Below, in pieces: positions 8,025-18,209 of a DNA stretch of 64,000 bases. The stretch comes from Ophiostoma sp. CBS 140.51 (Eukaryota; Ascomycota; Sordariomycetes; Ophiostomatales; Ophiostomataceae). The position numbers and the translations under genes were made by a program. Each line of letters begins with the position of its first letter. Within the stretch, counting starts at the first letter, position 1. Below the pieces are notes generated by a model. That model did no database searches. It was not told the DNA's origin and worked only from the letters and a program-made list of their open reading frames with translations. Location of the stretch: positions 310,001 to 374,000 of the forward strand of contig JANSLP010000004.1 in assembly GCA_029298735.1 (NCBI GenBank), written 5' to 3'.

Positions 8025-10841
8025 TTACAAGTACTTCCTCACACCAAGCTGGTCCACGGCCGACTCGTACATGGCCGCAAACTCGTCGTCCGACACGCCC
8101 TTGGTCTTGACCCGGTAGATGTGCGCCACGACCGCCGCCAGGTCGTCACTGAGGTCGGCGGCGGTACCCTGATTCACCTGGTTACCACCGTCAAACCAGC
8201 CGTACACTTTGAGCTGCCGCTCCCGAACATCTTTCAGGAGGGCCTCCACAACTTCGCTGCCGACAAACACACGGTGCCGTGCCGTCGGCGTGTCACGGTC
8301 AATCGTCGATGTCTCGGCCGCCAGCTCGACCGCCAGGCTGTCCGTCATGCGGAAGCGGTCGTGTCCTCCTCCTTCGCGGCGGGTATGGTCACGGTCACGG
8401 CTGCGCAACAGTGGGCGCATCACACGCAGCATCACGCACAGCCCGACATAATCGCCCGTCTTGCGAAAGGTATGGAGAACAAAACGGCCCAGGGCCTGGA
8501 AGAACATGGTTGTCCGCTGGTCCTGTTCCCCCTTATCACTTTCCGGCACATTGGCATAGGCCGACGTCTGCGTCTTGAAGGCGACGGGCGCCAGCTTGAC
8601 CATCTCGGCCACCAGCTGACGGCAGTCGGCACCGGCGGCGCGGCGGGCGTCGTCCTCCATGTGGCGGAAGACGGTGCGGTGGACGGCCAAGGATTTAAAG
8701 AGCACCAAGAACGTATGGGCATTCGGCTGGATGCGCTGCGGGCCCAGCACCAGGTCGCGGTACAGCGCGCGGGCCTCGTCGGAGCGGCCCTCGTGGACAT
8801 ACGACTCGAGCAGCTGGTTCATCATATAAGCATCGGACGAGGCCATTTCGCAGGCCCGGAACGCGTCCCAGAGGCGTTCGAGTTGCGCGAGTTGGCTGCG
8901 GTTCTTGTAGTTGTCGGCCATTAACAGGAACGTCTCCATGGTGGCGCGGGGGACAAACGTCAATTCGCTGTCTTGCGTGGACGCGGCTGCAGAGGCCTTC
9001 GCCGCCTCGCCCTGAGTAAACCCGCCAACGCGCAGCTTGAGCGGCCACTCCATTTGCTTCTCGCGCCGCCGCAGATCGACAAACAGCCGGCGGGATTCAA
9101 TCATGCGCCACGCCAGTGTGTCGGCACGCTCCTGGTTGGCCGCTGACCCGGACCGCAGCCAGGCGCCCAGCAGACCATTGACCTGGACCGACGCCGTCAT
9201 GACGCCGCGGGCCTGCATAAAGTGCAGCACGCGGTAGGCACCGTCCAAATCGCCCGCACCAATCAGCCGTTTCAGCCACTTGCCAAAGAAGAAGTGGTTG
9301 GCCACCGCCGACGGCAAGGCCTTGGGCCGGTTGCGGTGCTGTTGGAGCTGCTGCTGGTGCACGTCCAGGGCGCCCGAAAACATCATGTCGACAAACACGT
9401 CAAAGGCATATTCGGTGTGGTTGGCCGTCAAGAAACACGAGACAACCTCGTCGTAGTCTTCGATCTTCATGCCGCCCCTTTCACACTCCTCGACGAGATC
9501 GCGCAGCCGACGGTAGATGGCCCAGGCCTTGTCCTTGTTGTCGTTGGCAGCAGCATGGCGGATCAGCATAAACAAGACGCGAGGGTCGCCGCGCCGCTTG
9601 GTCCTGTCTCCACGACGGGCCGACTTTTGGAGGAGTTGCTGGAGGTCGTCACTAAACAGACGGTCGGCTGCCCGTTCGGCTCGCTCGAGGTCCCCCTGCT
9701 GCGAACACATCCGCACACCGAGTTCCCAGTAGTCGACCGCTGTGGCCGGGCGCACACCGAGTGTGGCAGCGCCGCGTCGCCAGTTTTCCAAAGCCGCGGC
9801 CGGCCACCCCTCGATAAACATGGCCTCCATGGCCAATAGTTGTTGGGCGTCGGTCAGGGGGACACCGGCTGCCTGCATGTCCTTGGCCAAGTAGTAAATG
9901 TGCGACATGCGCCGCGGGTTGCGTGTCTTGTCGTCCTTCCACGCGAGCACCGTCCACAGACAGTTCCACACCGCGGGCGGTACATTCGACCACGACTCGG
10001 CCAGGCCTGTCCGCGCCGCTCCGTACCGGCTCCACAGCGCCGTGATAATCTTGGTGTCCACCACACCGCCCACCGGACTCGATGTCTGGTGCTTGTTTTC
10101 GAGTCGGCGGGCCGCCGGGCGCAGCACATTGTTCAAGTTTTTGACATGCCGCCGGGCATTCGTAGACAGGCCGGTGTCGTCAATACGAACGGCAGCCGCG
10201 GAGCCTGCAAACTCGTTGAGCTCGGCTGGACCTGCCTCGTCCGCTAGCGACTGTAGCTCTTCCTCCCGCTCCACCTCTTTAATCATGTCGTACTTCCGTC
10301 GCAGCCGCACCGTCCGCCGTCGTGTCGGCCCGCCCCGCTGCTCCAGGTTCTTGACCATCTGCGACGTCTCCCGCAGCCGCGCCTCCAGCTCTTCCAGCTC
10401 GCCCTCCACCTCGTCGCCCAGCGAGCTGCGGTTGCTCACGTGTCGCACCGACCCGTCCTCTTGCTGGTCAAAGAAGCGCACCTTGACGTCTTCATCGCGG
10501 CCAAACTTGTTGTAGGGGTCTTGCTGCTCGGCCCGGTCGAGGTCTTCGAGAGTGGGGAATTGGAACTCTTGGGATTCGGATTCAGGTTTGGGCGGGACGG
10601 GGGTGGCCTTGTATGGAGAGGAATTCGTCGGTTGTCGACCGCTTGCGGCCGCACCACTCGCGCTTCGTGGACGGCCACGGACGGCCGGCGTTTGTCGTGT
10701 CAATGTCCGCACGGCCAAAGTTGTTGTGCTCGTTGTCGTAGGTATTGTCGTCGCCGCCCATAATGGCCGCGCTGGTCGCTGCTGTGTCGCTCGCAGGCTG
10801 ACCAGACACGACCGGCAGACAAACGGGCTCCGCGCGCTCAT
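8025..10841 (-). CDS. Mitochondrial pentatricopeptide-repeat (PPR) type protein
   Basis: Single exon. I take the ATG at 10841 (938 aa, MSARSPFVCRSC...); an in-frame ATG at 10874 would add 11 residues. The N-terminus is basic, Ser/Thr/Arg-rich and poor in acids, as in mitochondrial presequences, and FVCRSC is common at the start of fungal mitochondrial proteins. Residues 80-280 are mostly charged linker and coiled coil. The rest is a helical-repeat array; the clearest PPR-like units are near 525-565 (DLDGAYRVLHFMQARGV) and 670-700 (MNQLLESYVHEGRSDEARALY). Such proteins bind mitochondrial transcripts and act in their stability or translation. Neurospora CYA-5-like proteins are candidates, but I cannot assign a specific ortholog or target RNA. 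Confidence 0.7.
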   Translation of the reverse strand: MSARSPFVCRSCLVSLRATQQRPARPLWAATTIPTTTSTTTLAVRTLTRQTPAVRGRPRSASGAAASGRQPTNSSPYKATPVPPKPESESQEFQFPTLEDLDRAEQQDPYNKFGRDEDVKVRFFDQQEDGSVRHVSNRSSLGDEVEGELEELEARLRETSQMVKNLEQRGGPTRRRTVRLRRKYDMIKEVEREEELQSLADEAGPAELNEFAGSAAAVRIDDTGLSTNARRHVKNLNNVLRPAARRLENKHQTSSPVGGVVDTKIITALWSRYGAARTGLAESWSNVPPAVWNCLWTVLAWKDDKTRNPRRMSHIYYLAKDMQAAGVPLTDAQQLLAMEAMFIEGWPAAALENWRRGAATLGVRPATAVDYWELGVRMCSQQGDLERAERAADRLFSDDLQQLLQKSARRGDRTKRRGDPRVLFMLIRHAAANDNKDKAWAIYRRLRDLVEECERGGMKIEDYDEVVSCFLTANHTEYAFDVFVDMMFSGALDVHQQQLQQHRNRPKALPSAVANHFFFGKWLKRLIGAGDLDGAYRVLHFMQARGVMTASVQVNGLLGAWLRSGSAANQERADTLAWRMIESRRLFVDLRRREKQMEWPLKLRVGGFTQGEAAKASAAASTQDSELTFVPRATMETFLLMADNYKNRSQLAQLERLWDAFRACEMASSDAYMMNQLLESYVHEGRSDEARALYRDLVLGPQRIQPNAHTFLVLFKSLAVHRTVFRHMEDDARRAAGADCRQLVAEMVKLAPVAFKTQTSAYANVPESDKGEQDQRTTMFFQALGRFVLHTFRKTGDYVGLCVMLRVMRPLLRSRDRDHTRREGGGHDRFRMTDSLAVELAAETSTIDRDTPTARHRVFVGSEVVEALLKDVRERQLKVYGWFDGGNQVNQGTAADLSDDLAAVVAHIYRVKTKGVSDDEFAAMYESAVDQLGVRKYL

Positions 10842-11658
10842 GTCGGAGAAGAATGAGCTTGTCGGCCTCATCATGGAGGCGTGGGGTCGGGGTGTGTCGA
10901 CAAGAGTTGGTGTTGTTGTTGTTCACTCTCGGGTCGTACTAGCAAAATGTTGAACCTAACACAGACGTCAATTTTTTTTTGGTCGGAATTCTTAAACAGC
11001 CCACTGTCCTTCCTTATCAGCGCGAACGTCCACTGTAGAATCCCTTTAGAAGGGTCCGATAAGAGTTTTAGCGGGAAGGCAGCTGCGACAGCGTGCTAAA
11101 CTTTTTTTTCTGCCACTGAAGATCACGTGCAGCTAGCAGAACAACCTCACGTCCACGCTCCATATTTATATTTGATTCTCAACCAATCGTATAACAGCAT
11201 TGCACGGCGTCCAAAATGGTCGACGACGATGTTCTCGAGAAACAGGAAGGAACAATAGACTCTTGCTTCGTTCCTGCCCTTTTTTTTTTCCGTGAAGCTG
11301 AAACAACAGGAGTAAAGGACGAGAAGATTTTTGACCCTTTTCCAAAATCTTGTTCCGTGTTTCCTCCCATCCTCATCACAAAATCTCGCCCGGCGGCGTC
11401 TTTTCTTCTCACCACCCCCCTCGTCTTCCCATCGCCGACCGTTTTGCACGCCACCATTCCGCCCAATTGTCTTCTGCTGCTCGTTTGTCTGTCGCCTGGT
11501 CTTTCCCCTCACTTGAATTTACTCTTCCTCTGCTCGTCACCAGCCCTGCATCTGATCTTCGGCTGTTTTGCGCTGTACCATTCCGACTATTCTCTGCTTG
11601 GTCCTCATCCCCATCTCATTCTGCGCCTTGTCTGGCCCATATCTGGTTTCTCGTTACA
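10842..11658. other. Upstream region of the PPR gene and leader-like DNA
   Basis: Contains the PPR promoter: an E-box-like CACGTG at 11124-11129 and CCAAT at 11183-11187. The first of two related GATAAG repeats lies at 11056-11086. Bases 11370-11658 on the + strand are pyrimidine-rich and resemble a 5' leader running into the ATG at 11659. An open frame across 11216-11809 is low complexity and not credible as a protein. Confidence 0.55.
11056..11086. repeat. GATAAG repeat, left copy
   Basis: CCGATAAGAGTTTTAGCGGGAA, followed by GGCAGCTG, matches the right copy at 12828-12860 with a few substitutions and small gaps, in direct orientation 1.77 kb apart. A partner CTTATC sits at 11013-11018, giving a loose inverted repeat. 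The pair brackets the decayed region and could be the ends of a small element. Confidence 0.45.
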
Positions 11659-11736
11659 ATGGACGCTCTCGACTCGGCTACTTCGGGCGGCAGCTGGTTC
11701 GATAACCTCGTCTACTACCCCATCATCTTCTACTGA
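11659..11736 (+). CDS. 25-codon ORF after a typical leader; perhaps start of a decayed gene
   Basis: ATG at 11659 is preceded by about 290 bp of pyrimidine-rich leader-like sequence and a good ACA-ATG-G context. It encodes MDALDSATSGGSWFDNLVYY plus five residues and then TGA. No donor with a GTAAGT-like consensus lies nearby, so I cannot extend it by splicing. It may be a true micropeptide, an upstream ORF, or the first codons of a gene whose remainder (11737-12770) has been disrupted. No family recognised. Confidence 0.25.
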   Translation: MDALDSATSGGSWFDNLVYYPIIFY

Positions 11737-11779
11737 ACTTCACCTCTCCCACACCATAAAACAACGTCCATTGTTGTGT

Positions 11780-12770
11780 AAAACAGCCGGAAGCTCTCGA
11801 TGTCTTTGAAGGTTGCTCTGCCGGATCCCATCGTGATGACACCCAAGCTGTTACGGAATATGGGGCATCGGTATTTTTTTTAAAATATGGCCAGGGGCCA
11901 TGGATGCTACGATGGACGATGGGACAGCCTACGAGAGCATACCCCTCGCGACCCGGGCGCTGCATACAATTTTATCGTCGCTGCAGCTGCAAATTATGGC
12001 ACTAGGCACAGCGACGGGCGTTGCCATCGATGGATGTGAGAGTGCAGTGAATAGTGGGCACCTACACCCATTATCAGCCTTGAAGGGCGAGACACCTACG
12101 ACGGCAACATTTAATGGATTCACAGGCGGTGCCGAGGTGACGGCCGACATGACTTGTTTTGAGCGGCTTTTTGACATTATGAAGGCTGCCATGGAAGATG
12201 TGAAGATACCGCTTCCGCCACCGAAATCCGGGTCAGCACCTCTTAAGAGGCGGGTTTGCATCATCACAAATATGCGCATATTTTGTTACACCCGCATACT
12301 CGTTTTATGGAGGCTGGAGAGCTATGTGCAAAGACCTGCTGTCATCATTACGGTAATTATGGCCGACAATGACAACAAATATTACGGAAAGGAAACGACG
12401 GAAACGATAAACACGACGGAGGTAAAAACAGATCCCAGTGTCAAATCAGACATCATGATCAAGTGGAAAACATGACGAGAAAGGTGTTGGATGAGACACA
12501 AAAAGCTGTCGTCCGCATGGAAAGCTTTTTGATGCTTGCTCTCGTAATCACAGAGTGGCATCAGACGCCAGAGGATAGCAACAAGAAGAGCAACGGTATT
12601 GAGGCTCGGTTTGCGAGACTGCAGAGGACGCTGCTTTTGAAACTCTAAAGAAGCCGCTGTTGGAAGACGCCTTCAGAGCTCATAAGCAGGCCGCAGAGGC
12701 CGTCGATGTTGTACGGGAGCGCATGGGCCGTGCCGTCCTACAAGACACCTTTCAGAAAAGGTGAAAGGTT
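11780..12770 (+). pseudogene. Unassigned region with broken coding-like frames
   Basis: Several frames look protein-like but none is continuous. Frame A runs 11900-12475 (191 codons, starting MDATMDDGTAYESIPLATRA). A second runs 12463-12648 (61 codons). A third, shifted frame from about 12608 to 12765 reads AEDAAFETLKKPLLEDAFRA and on to QAAEAVDVVRERMGRAV before a stop, and is cleanly helical. Consecutive fragments in different frames with intervening stops suggest a gene inactivated by indels, or a multi-exon gene whose splice sites I cannot find. Base composition is less GC-rich than in neighbouring genes. No family identified, so the pseudogene call is tentative. Confidence 0.35.
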
Positions 12771-12808
12771 GGACACAATCGAAATGGGTCGAAGTGGTGA
12801 TTGTAGCG

Positions 12809-12860
12809 CTTATCGGCTCGGGAGGGCCCGATAAGAACTTTTTAGTGGGGATAGCCAGCT
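12809..12860. repeat. CTTATCGG inverted repeat and right GATAAG copy
   Basis: CTTATCGG (12809-12816) and CCGATAAG (12828-12835) are perfect 8-bp inverted repeats around an 11-bp GC-rich loop. The sequence following, to 12860, resembles that at 11056-11086 (CCGATAAG-AR-TTTTTAG-GGGGA-AGC-CAGCT). It may be the right terminus of a small foldback element, or a hairpin or terminator-like structure. Confidence 0.45.
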
Positions 12861-13084
12861 GAGCCAGCCAAATAGGGCTCACCGCCTTTGGCAGAATTGA
12901 CTTTTTGGTGACGATCTTCAAGCCTCTCTGCTTATCGCCGTTTTTTTTTTTTTGTACTTTTCTGAAAGGCTCTCGACAACACCCCATGCATTGCACGACA
13001 ACACCGCATACCTACAACCATAAATAGACAACGAACTCCTCTACGAAACCACCTTCCTATTTTTTGACTCCCTCCCACCTCGCC

Positions 13085-14332
13085 ATGGCGGGCCCTTCCG
13101 GATCCGACTTTGTGCGCTTTACCGGCCACCGGTTCCTTGCCCAGCGCCTTCTCTTGGCTACTTTGACCGGCCGCCCCGTCCACATCTCCGGCATCCGCAG
13201 CTCGTCACCGACAAATCCTGGTCTTGCACCACACGAGGTTTCGCTTCTGCGTCTCTTTGATGCCGTCACCAACGGCAGCTCCTTCCAGATTTCCTATACG
13301 GGTACCACCATCACCTTCCACCCGGGTCTGATCACAGGAACCGTCGCCGGCGCCGGCGCCACCGAGGACGATGTGATTGAGCACCATGTGCCTGCGGGCT
13401 GCACGCGCGGTATCACCTACTTTTTGCTGCCCATGGCCCTGCTGGCACCCTTCTCCAAAGCCCACGTCAACATTCGCTTCTCGGGCCCGGGTGTGATCAC
13501 TTCGGCCACCGACACGGGTGATATCTCGGCGGATGCTTTTCGTCTTGCTATTCTGCCACTCTATGGGCTATTCGGCATCCCGCCCGCCCGCATCGAGCTC
13601 AACATTCGCCAACGTAGCTGCCCCGGCAGCGGTGACCGCCGCGGCAACGGTGTCGTCGAGCTGCGCTTTGCCAGCCAGGTCCGCCTGCCCAAGACGCTGC
13701 ACCTGCACCGCGGCGCGGGCCGCATCAAGCGCATTGGCGGTGTCGCCTACAGCGTCGGTGTCTCGGCGTCCAACAACAAGCGCATGATCCATGCCGCGCG
13801 TGGTGTCCTCAACGCTCTGACGGGCGAAATCAAGATTGCCGAGGCTCCACCTAGCAAGGACGACGGCAGCGGCGAGAAACCGGGCATTGGCTTTGGGCTG
13901 TGCCTGGTGGCCGAGTCGAATGTCAACGGTGTTGTGTACTCGGCCGATGTCGTGAGCCCCGCTGCGGGTGGTGTGCTGGCCGAAGACATTGGCACAAAGT
14001 GTGCACACCGTCTCCTGGAATCGATTGCCCAGGGTGGATGTGTGAGCTGGACGGCGGCGCCCACTGTGCTGACACTGATGGCCATGGGCTCCGAGGATGT
14101 TGGCCGTCTGCGAGTGAGCCGGGACGTGGTGGTGGCCGAGGAGGTGATGGGTCTGGCGCGGGATCTCAAGGCCTTTGGTGCGAGCAGCTGGGGTCTGCGG
14201 CAGGCTGAGGATGATCTTGTGGGCGGTGGCGGCGACAGCGACGAGGACGAGGGCGATGCACAGAGCAAGCACGATGTGCTGGTGTCGATAAAGGGCACCG
14301 GCCTGGGCAACGTTGGCCGCAAGGTGGCCTAA
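13085..14332 (+). CDS. RCL1: RNA 3'-terminal phosphate cyclase-like protein Rcl1 (ribosome biogenesis)
   Basis: Single exon of 415 aa. ATG 13085 in CGCCATGG context; the open frame upstream starts at TTG. The protein opens with RFTGHRFLAQRLLLATLTGRPVHI, diagnostic of the RTC/Rcl1 family, followed by the insert domain (about 185-290) and C-terminal half. In yeast Rcl1 (367 aa) partners the GTPase Bms1 in the nucleolar SSU processome and is required for pre-rRNA cleavage at site A2; members of the Rcl1 branch lack cyclase activity. The extra residues here are an acidic C-terminal stretch (Asp/Glu near 385-395) and small loops. Neighbour genes are unrelated. Confidence 0.93.
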   Translation: MAGPSGSDFVRFTGHRFLAQRLLLATLTGRPVHISGIRSSSPTNPGLAPHEVSLLRLFDAVTNGSSFQISYTGTTITFHPGLITGTVAGAGATEDDVIEHHVPAGCTRGITYFLLPMALLAPFSKAHVNIRFSGPGVITSATDTGDISADAFRLAILPLYGLFGIPPARIELNIRQRSCPGSGDRRGNGVVELRFASQVRLPKTLHLHRGAGRIKRIGGVAYSVGVSASNNKRMIHAARGVLNALTGEIKIAEAPPSKDDGSGEKPGIGFGLCLVAESNVNGVVYSADVVSPAAGGVLAEDIGTKCAHRLLESIAQGGCVSWTAAPTVLTLMAMGSEDVGRLRVSRDVVVAEEVMGLARDLKAFGASSWGLRQAEDDLVGGGGDSDEDEGDAQSKHDVLVSIKGTGLGNVGRKVA

Positions 14333-14579
14333 AAAAGCGGTGCTATACTTTTAAAGGATGGAAGACGGAGACAGGCGTTTAGGATTGCATTGTATATATA
14401 TTGGGACTTGGAATACCAAAAAAGAAAACATTTAATTATACACACGTGCCCATTACTCCAAATATGCAATTGTGACCCATGTAAACCGCGAAAGCAATAT
14501 TCGCAAAATGTATATTAAAGAACAGGGCGTCCCCTTGCAAATGCTCATTAGTTCATGAAAAAGATCAACCAAACCACTA

Positions 14580-15715
14580 CTATTGTGGCCGTGGTTGTGC
14601 AGCGGCTCGGGCGCGTGTTCGTCTCTCTGCGGCCAACCGGGCCAGCGTCACCGCATACCCGATAGACTGTAGCGACTGTGCGGCCGCGCCGCCCTCCTTC
14701 TCCCGCAACGCCTGCCGTATTGCGTGTATAATGTAAAAGTCGCCAATGTTGGCGCCAGAACTGAGTGCGTCGAGTGCATTGTCGGCCGCCTCTTCTGGGC
14801 TGGCCGCGCCCAAGGGGCCGCCGAGGTCAATGTTGTGCAGTCGCTCGTCTTCGTCGGGTTCGTTATTACTGCCGGACGGTGATGCCAACGAGCCAGCACC
14901 ATCTCTTGGTGCTGGTTGTTGTGGTGGTGCAGCACCGCGTTCTGCAGCGTCTTGATCTTGTATTGTCGGGGCTATTGTTGTTGCAGTCCCTGTCGCCGCC
15001 GTGGCCGTGTTGGCTGCTGTCGTTGCTACTGCTGGGGTCGTCCCGCCAGCTCGTGTGGCTGCCGCTGTTGATGCAGCCGCACCTGCCGTCCGGATCGGCG
15101 ACACCAGCCGGCGCAGCTTCTCGCGCTCCGTGTGTATCGCCAGCATCAAACATTGCAGAATGAGTACAATAAGATCCAGTAGCACCAGACCCAGTGAAGA
15201 GGTGGGCGCCTTTTGCCCGACAAAGTCAATCATGACGCCGCCGTGCAGGTAGCCCCGGTTGGCCTCGGAGGCCCGCGGGAGGGCGCCCAGCGAGTGGGCC
15301 AGTAGACACAGGGCGTTGGGCGCAAAGATGGCGAGGACGTGCGGTTTGCGGGCGTCAAGGGGGATGACAAAGTCTTCGGATTTCGGGGAGAGGAAGAAGG
15401 AGTGCGGCGCTGCGCGGATGAAGAAGCGAAAGAAGGAGCAGCTGTTTGTCAGCGCGTAGCAACGAGGGTTAGTGAAGGAGTGACGTCAACTTACTCCATG
15501 TAGTACAAAGCACACAGCTCGGCAAAGACGAGCATGTCGATCTGGCTCATCATGTCGGTGTAGAAGCCGAGTTTCTTCTTGAGGCCTTCGCGCACTTTGC
15601 CGACGACGGCGCTGGAGGTGGTGGATCGGCGGGTGGCCGTGTTGGCTCGACTGCGCCGGGTGCGGGTGGAGCTTCTAGGGCGGCCAGCGCCGGCGGCAGC
15701 ATCGTTACTGTTCAT
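14580..15715 (-). CDS. Fungal DUF1746 membrane protein
   Basis: Two exons: 15715-15495, intron 15494-15442 (GTAAGT...CTAAC...CAG), then 15441-14580; 360 aa. Joining gives the continuous family signature LVFAELCALYYMDCSFFRFF. A Ser/Arg-rich basic head (1-40) precedes hydrophobic segments at about 60-85, 95-125 and 150-175, including the conserved RGYLHGGVMIDFVGQKAPTS loop. The tail is disordered Ala/Thr-rich, then acidic, ending in a helical LREKEGGAAAQSLQSIGYAV segment. Pezizomycotina have one such multi-pass protein of unknown function. The domain match is firm, the function unknown. Divergent from PheRS alpha. Confidence 0.82.
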
Positions 15716-16673
15716 AGCGGGCGAGGGTGGAAGAAGAGGTGTCGAGTAAAAGAGAAGAAGGCGAGAAGGCGAGGAGACGAAAGGGGTCGCCTTCAGATGG
15801 GTCGAGGCCAGCGAGGCTGCCGGACGGCACGCTACCTCATGTTTCGGAGTGTGGACGAGGGTGGGGTGTAGTAATGGCAATGATACTGATATTCGATCAA
15901 TCGGAATGTCGGAGTGAAAGGCGACGCTGGTTCTGTTGTGTTAAATTCGCAAAATGGGATGTCGTAGAAAAGGGTCGACGCGGCTGCAGGAACAGGAAAT
16001 GGCAATTACGAGACGGTGATGTTACTGTAGACCAACATACAGGTGCAAGTGCTACAGGGTGTCTGAGTGGGCTGCGCCTGCCATGCGGAGACAGCTGTTG
16101 CTGCAGCTCGGTTACGAATACACCAGACGCCTGGAGCGCCGTCGTAGTCGTAAGACTACAGCTGGGCCGCTGACTGGTGTCCTCGGTGCCTTCCAATTCC
16201 AGTAATTTACAGCATGATCCCGCAACGCTACAGGGCGTGTCCACTAAACGCATGTCACTGTTCGTCACTCCTAACAGTATGAGGAAGTCAATCGGCCGGA
16301 AAAACAGTAACCCGTGCGACCCTGGCTGCAACCTTTTGTCTTTCCCTGCCGTTTGGGCCTTGGGCCTAGCCTGACTCGCCTGTCTGAGGGACTCTCTGGC
16401 GGACAGAGAGACCGCGGGGTGAGTAGTGGATCACAGCAGTTCTGTCGATTTTTGGCTGTTGGCGGGCTGTCTCGAAAATCAACGGCCATCTTCCCCCGTC
16501 TGAGTCACTCTGTTGGACAGCCTCGTCAACGACATTGGAGTAGCCCAACGCCTGTGCAGCAATTCCCCTGGCTAGTCTGAGCGACAGCGAGCGTTACTAC
16601 AACGTTTTTATACCGACTTTCTCCCAACAAACCCCTCCAATCCCTCCACATCGACATCGATACCAACCCCACC
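15716..16673. other. Divergent promoter region, DUF1746 gene / PheRS alpha
   Basis: 958 bp without a convincing gene. The right part holds ATTGG at 16534-16538 and TGAGTCA at 16501-16507 close to the PheRS start. The region 16180-16560 is GC-richer than most gaps and has open frames of 60-90 codons in several frames, none protein-like to my eye. Confidence 0.6.
16501..16507. promoter_or_regulatory. TGAGTCA, Gcn4/Cpc1-type site
   Basis: A perfect TGASTCA heptamer 167 bp before the PheRS alpha ATG. In yeasts and Neurospora, Gcn4/CPC-1 binds this site and activates amino-acid biosynthesis and aminoacyl-tRNA synthetase genes. Position and target fit general amino-acid control; binding is inferred. 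Confidence 0.55.
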
Positions 16674-18209
16674 ATGGCGAGCGCAAAGGACGACTTGACG
16701 ACGGCGGTACTCCGTGCCCTCGAAAATGTCGACTCGATCGTGACCAACGAGGCCTTCCCGAATGAAAAGACAATTGACATCAAGGCCGCCCTCGACCGGT
16801 TACGGTCCCGGTCCATGCTGGCCTACGAGACGCTTGAGCGCGACGAGTACTTGCTCGAGCCCGAGGGCGAGCAGATTGCCGCCAACGGCTCGCACGAGGC
16901 GCGCGTGTTTGAGGCGCTGCGCCAGGCCGTCGAGGGTCTGAGCGTGACCGACCTGGAAAAGGCCGTCGGCGACAAGCAGGTGACGAAGCTGGGCCAAGGC
17001 AAGGCCTTCCGCGAGAAGTGGATTGCCAAGACGAGCGATGGCAAGTTCAAGGCCGTGGCCACCGACATTACGGACACGACGCGGCAGCAGCTGCAGGCCA
17101 TTGCCAAGGACCACACATACCCGGACGCCAAGGTCATTGCCGAGCTGCGCAAGCGCAAGCTGGTGCGCCTACAAAAGGTCATCAACTTCCGCGTGCGCAA
17201 GGCCGAGAAGTTTGCGCTGGAAATGGTGCGCGAGGAGACGGACCTGACGGCCGACATGCTGGCCTCGGGCGCCTGGAAGACGGCCACTTTCAAGCCGTAC
17301 AACTTTGAGGCGCTGGGCGCTGACCAGAACGCCGGCGCGCTGCACCCGCTCAACAAGGTCCGCCACGAGTTCCGCCAAATCTTCTTCGAGATGGGCTTCG
17401 AGGAGATGCCCACAGACAAGTTTGTCGAGTCCGGGTTCTGGAACTTTGACACGCTGTTTGTGCCGCAGCAGCACCCGGCGCGCGACCTGCAAGACACGTT
17501 CTACATTTCGGACCCCGCCCGCGCTGACCCTCCGCGCGCCACCGACGCCGACGACAAGAAGGACTACAAGGAGTACTGGGACAATGTGCGCCAGGTGCAC
17601 GAGACGGGCAAGTACGACTCCATTGGCTACCGCTACCCGTGGTCGCCCGAGGAGAGTCTGAAGCTGGTCCTGCGCACGCACACGACGGCCATCTCGTCGG
17701 CCATGCTGCACCGTCTGGCCGCCAAGAAGGGCCCCGACGGCCGGCCACCGCCGGCACGCTACTTTTCGATTGACCGCGTCTTCCGCAACGAGTCGGTCGA
17801 TGCCACACACCTGGCCGAGTTCCACCAGGTCGAGGGCGTGATTGCCGACTACGGTCTGACGCTGGGCGGTCTGATGGAATTCATGGAAATCTTCTTTGGC
17901 AAGATGGGTCTGGAGGACCTCAAGTTCAAGCCCGCGTACAACCCCTACACCGAGCCCAGCATGGAGATTTTCAGCTACCACAAGGGCCTGGGCAAGCTGG
18001 TCGAGATTGGCAACAGCGGCATGTTCCGGCCAGAGATGCTCGAGGCCATGGGTCTGCCGCGGGACATGCGCGTATACGGCTGGGGCCTGAGTCTGGAGCG
18101 GCCGACCATGATCAAGTACGGCATCTCCAACATCCGCGAGCTGCTAGGCCACAAGGTCGACCTCAACTTCATCAAGAAGAACCCGGCCGTGCGGTTGGAC
18201 AAGAATTAG
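16674..18209 (+). CDS. FRS2: Phenylalanyl-tRNA synthetase alpha subunit, cytosolic
   Basis: Charges tRNA-Phe as part of the alpha2beta2 cytosolic enzyme. Single exon, 511 aa, ATG in CACCATGG context. The N-terminal third (1-200) is the helical, winged-helix tRNA-binding region of eukaryotic/archaeal alpha chains. The class II catalytic core begins about 220 (HPLNKVRHEFRQIFFEMGF, motif 1). Motif 2 is near 366-385 (VFRNESVDATHLAEFHQVEG), and motif 3 near 465-482 (GWGLSLERPTMIKYGI) with the catalytic Arg. Length matches yeast Frs2 (503 aa). It has the eukaryotic type rather than the single-chain mitochondrial type, and no presequence. Confidence 0.96.
   Translation: MASAKDDLTTAVLRALENVDSIVTNEAFPNEKTIDIKAALDRLRSRSMLAYETLERDEYLLEPEGEQIAANGSHEARVFEALRQAVEGLSVTDLEKAVGDKQVTKLGQGKAFREKWIAKTSDGKFKAVATDITDTTRQQLQAIAKDHTYPDAKVIAELRKRKLVRLQKVINFRVRKAEKFALEMVREETDLTADMLASGAWKTATFKPYNFEALGADQNAGALHPLNKVRHEFRQIFFEMGFEEMPTDKFVESGFWNFDTLFVPQQHPARDLQDTFYISDPARADPPRATDADDKKDYKEYWDNVRQVHETGKYDSIGYRYPWSPEESLKLVLRTHTTAISSAMLHRLAAKKGPDGRPPPARYFSIDRVFRNESVDATHLAEFHQVEGVIADYGLTLGGLMEFMEIFFGKMGLEDLKFKPAYNPYTEPSMEIFSYHKGLGKLVEIGNSGMFRPEMLEAMGLPRDMRVYGWGLSLERPTMIKYGISNIRELLGHKVDLNFIKKNPAVRLDKN

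Noticed and set aside
11216..11809. 197-codon + strand ORF
   Set aside because: Covers a leader-like C/T tract and reads through the better-placed ATG at 11659 in another frame.
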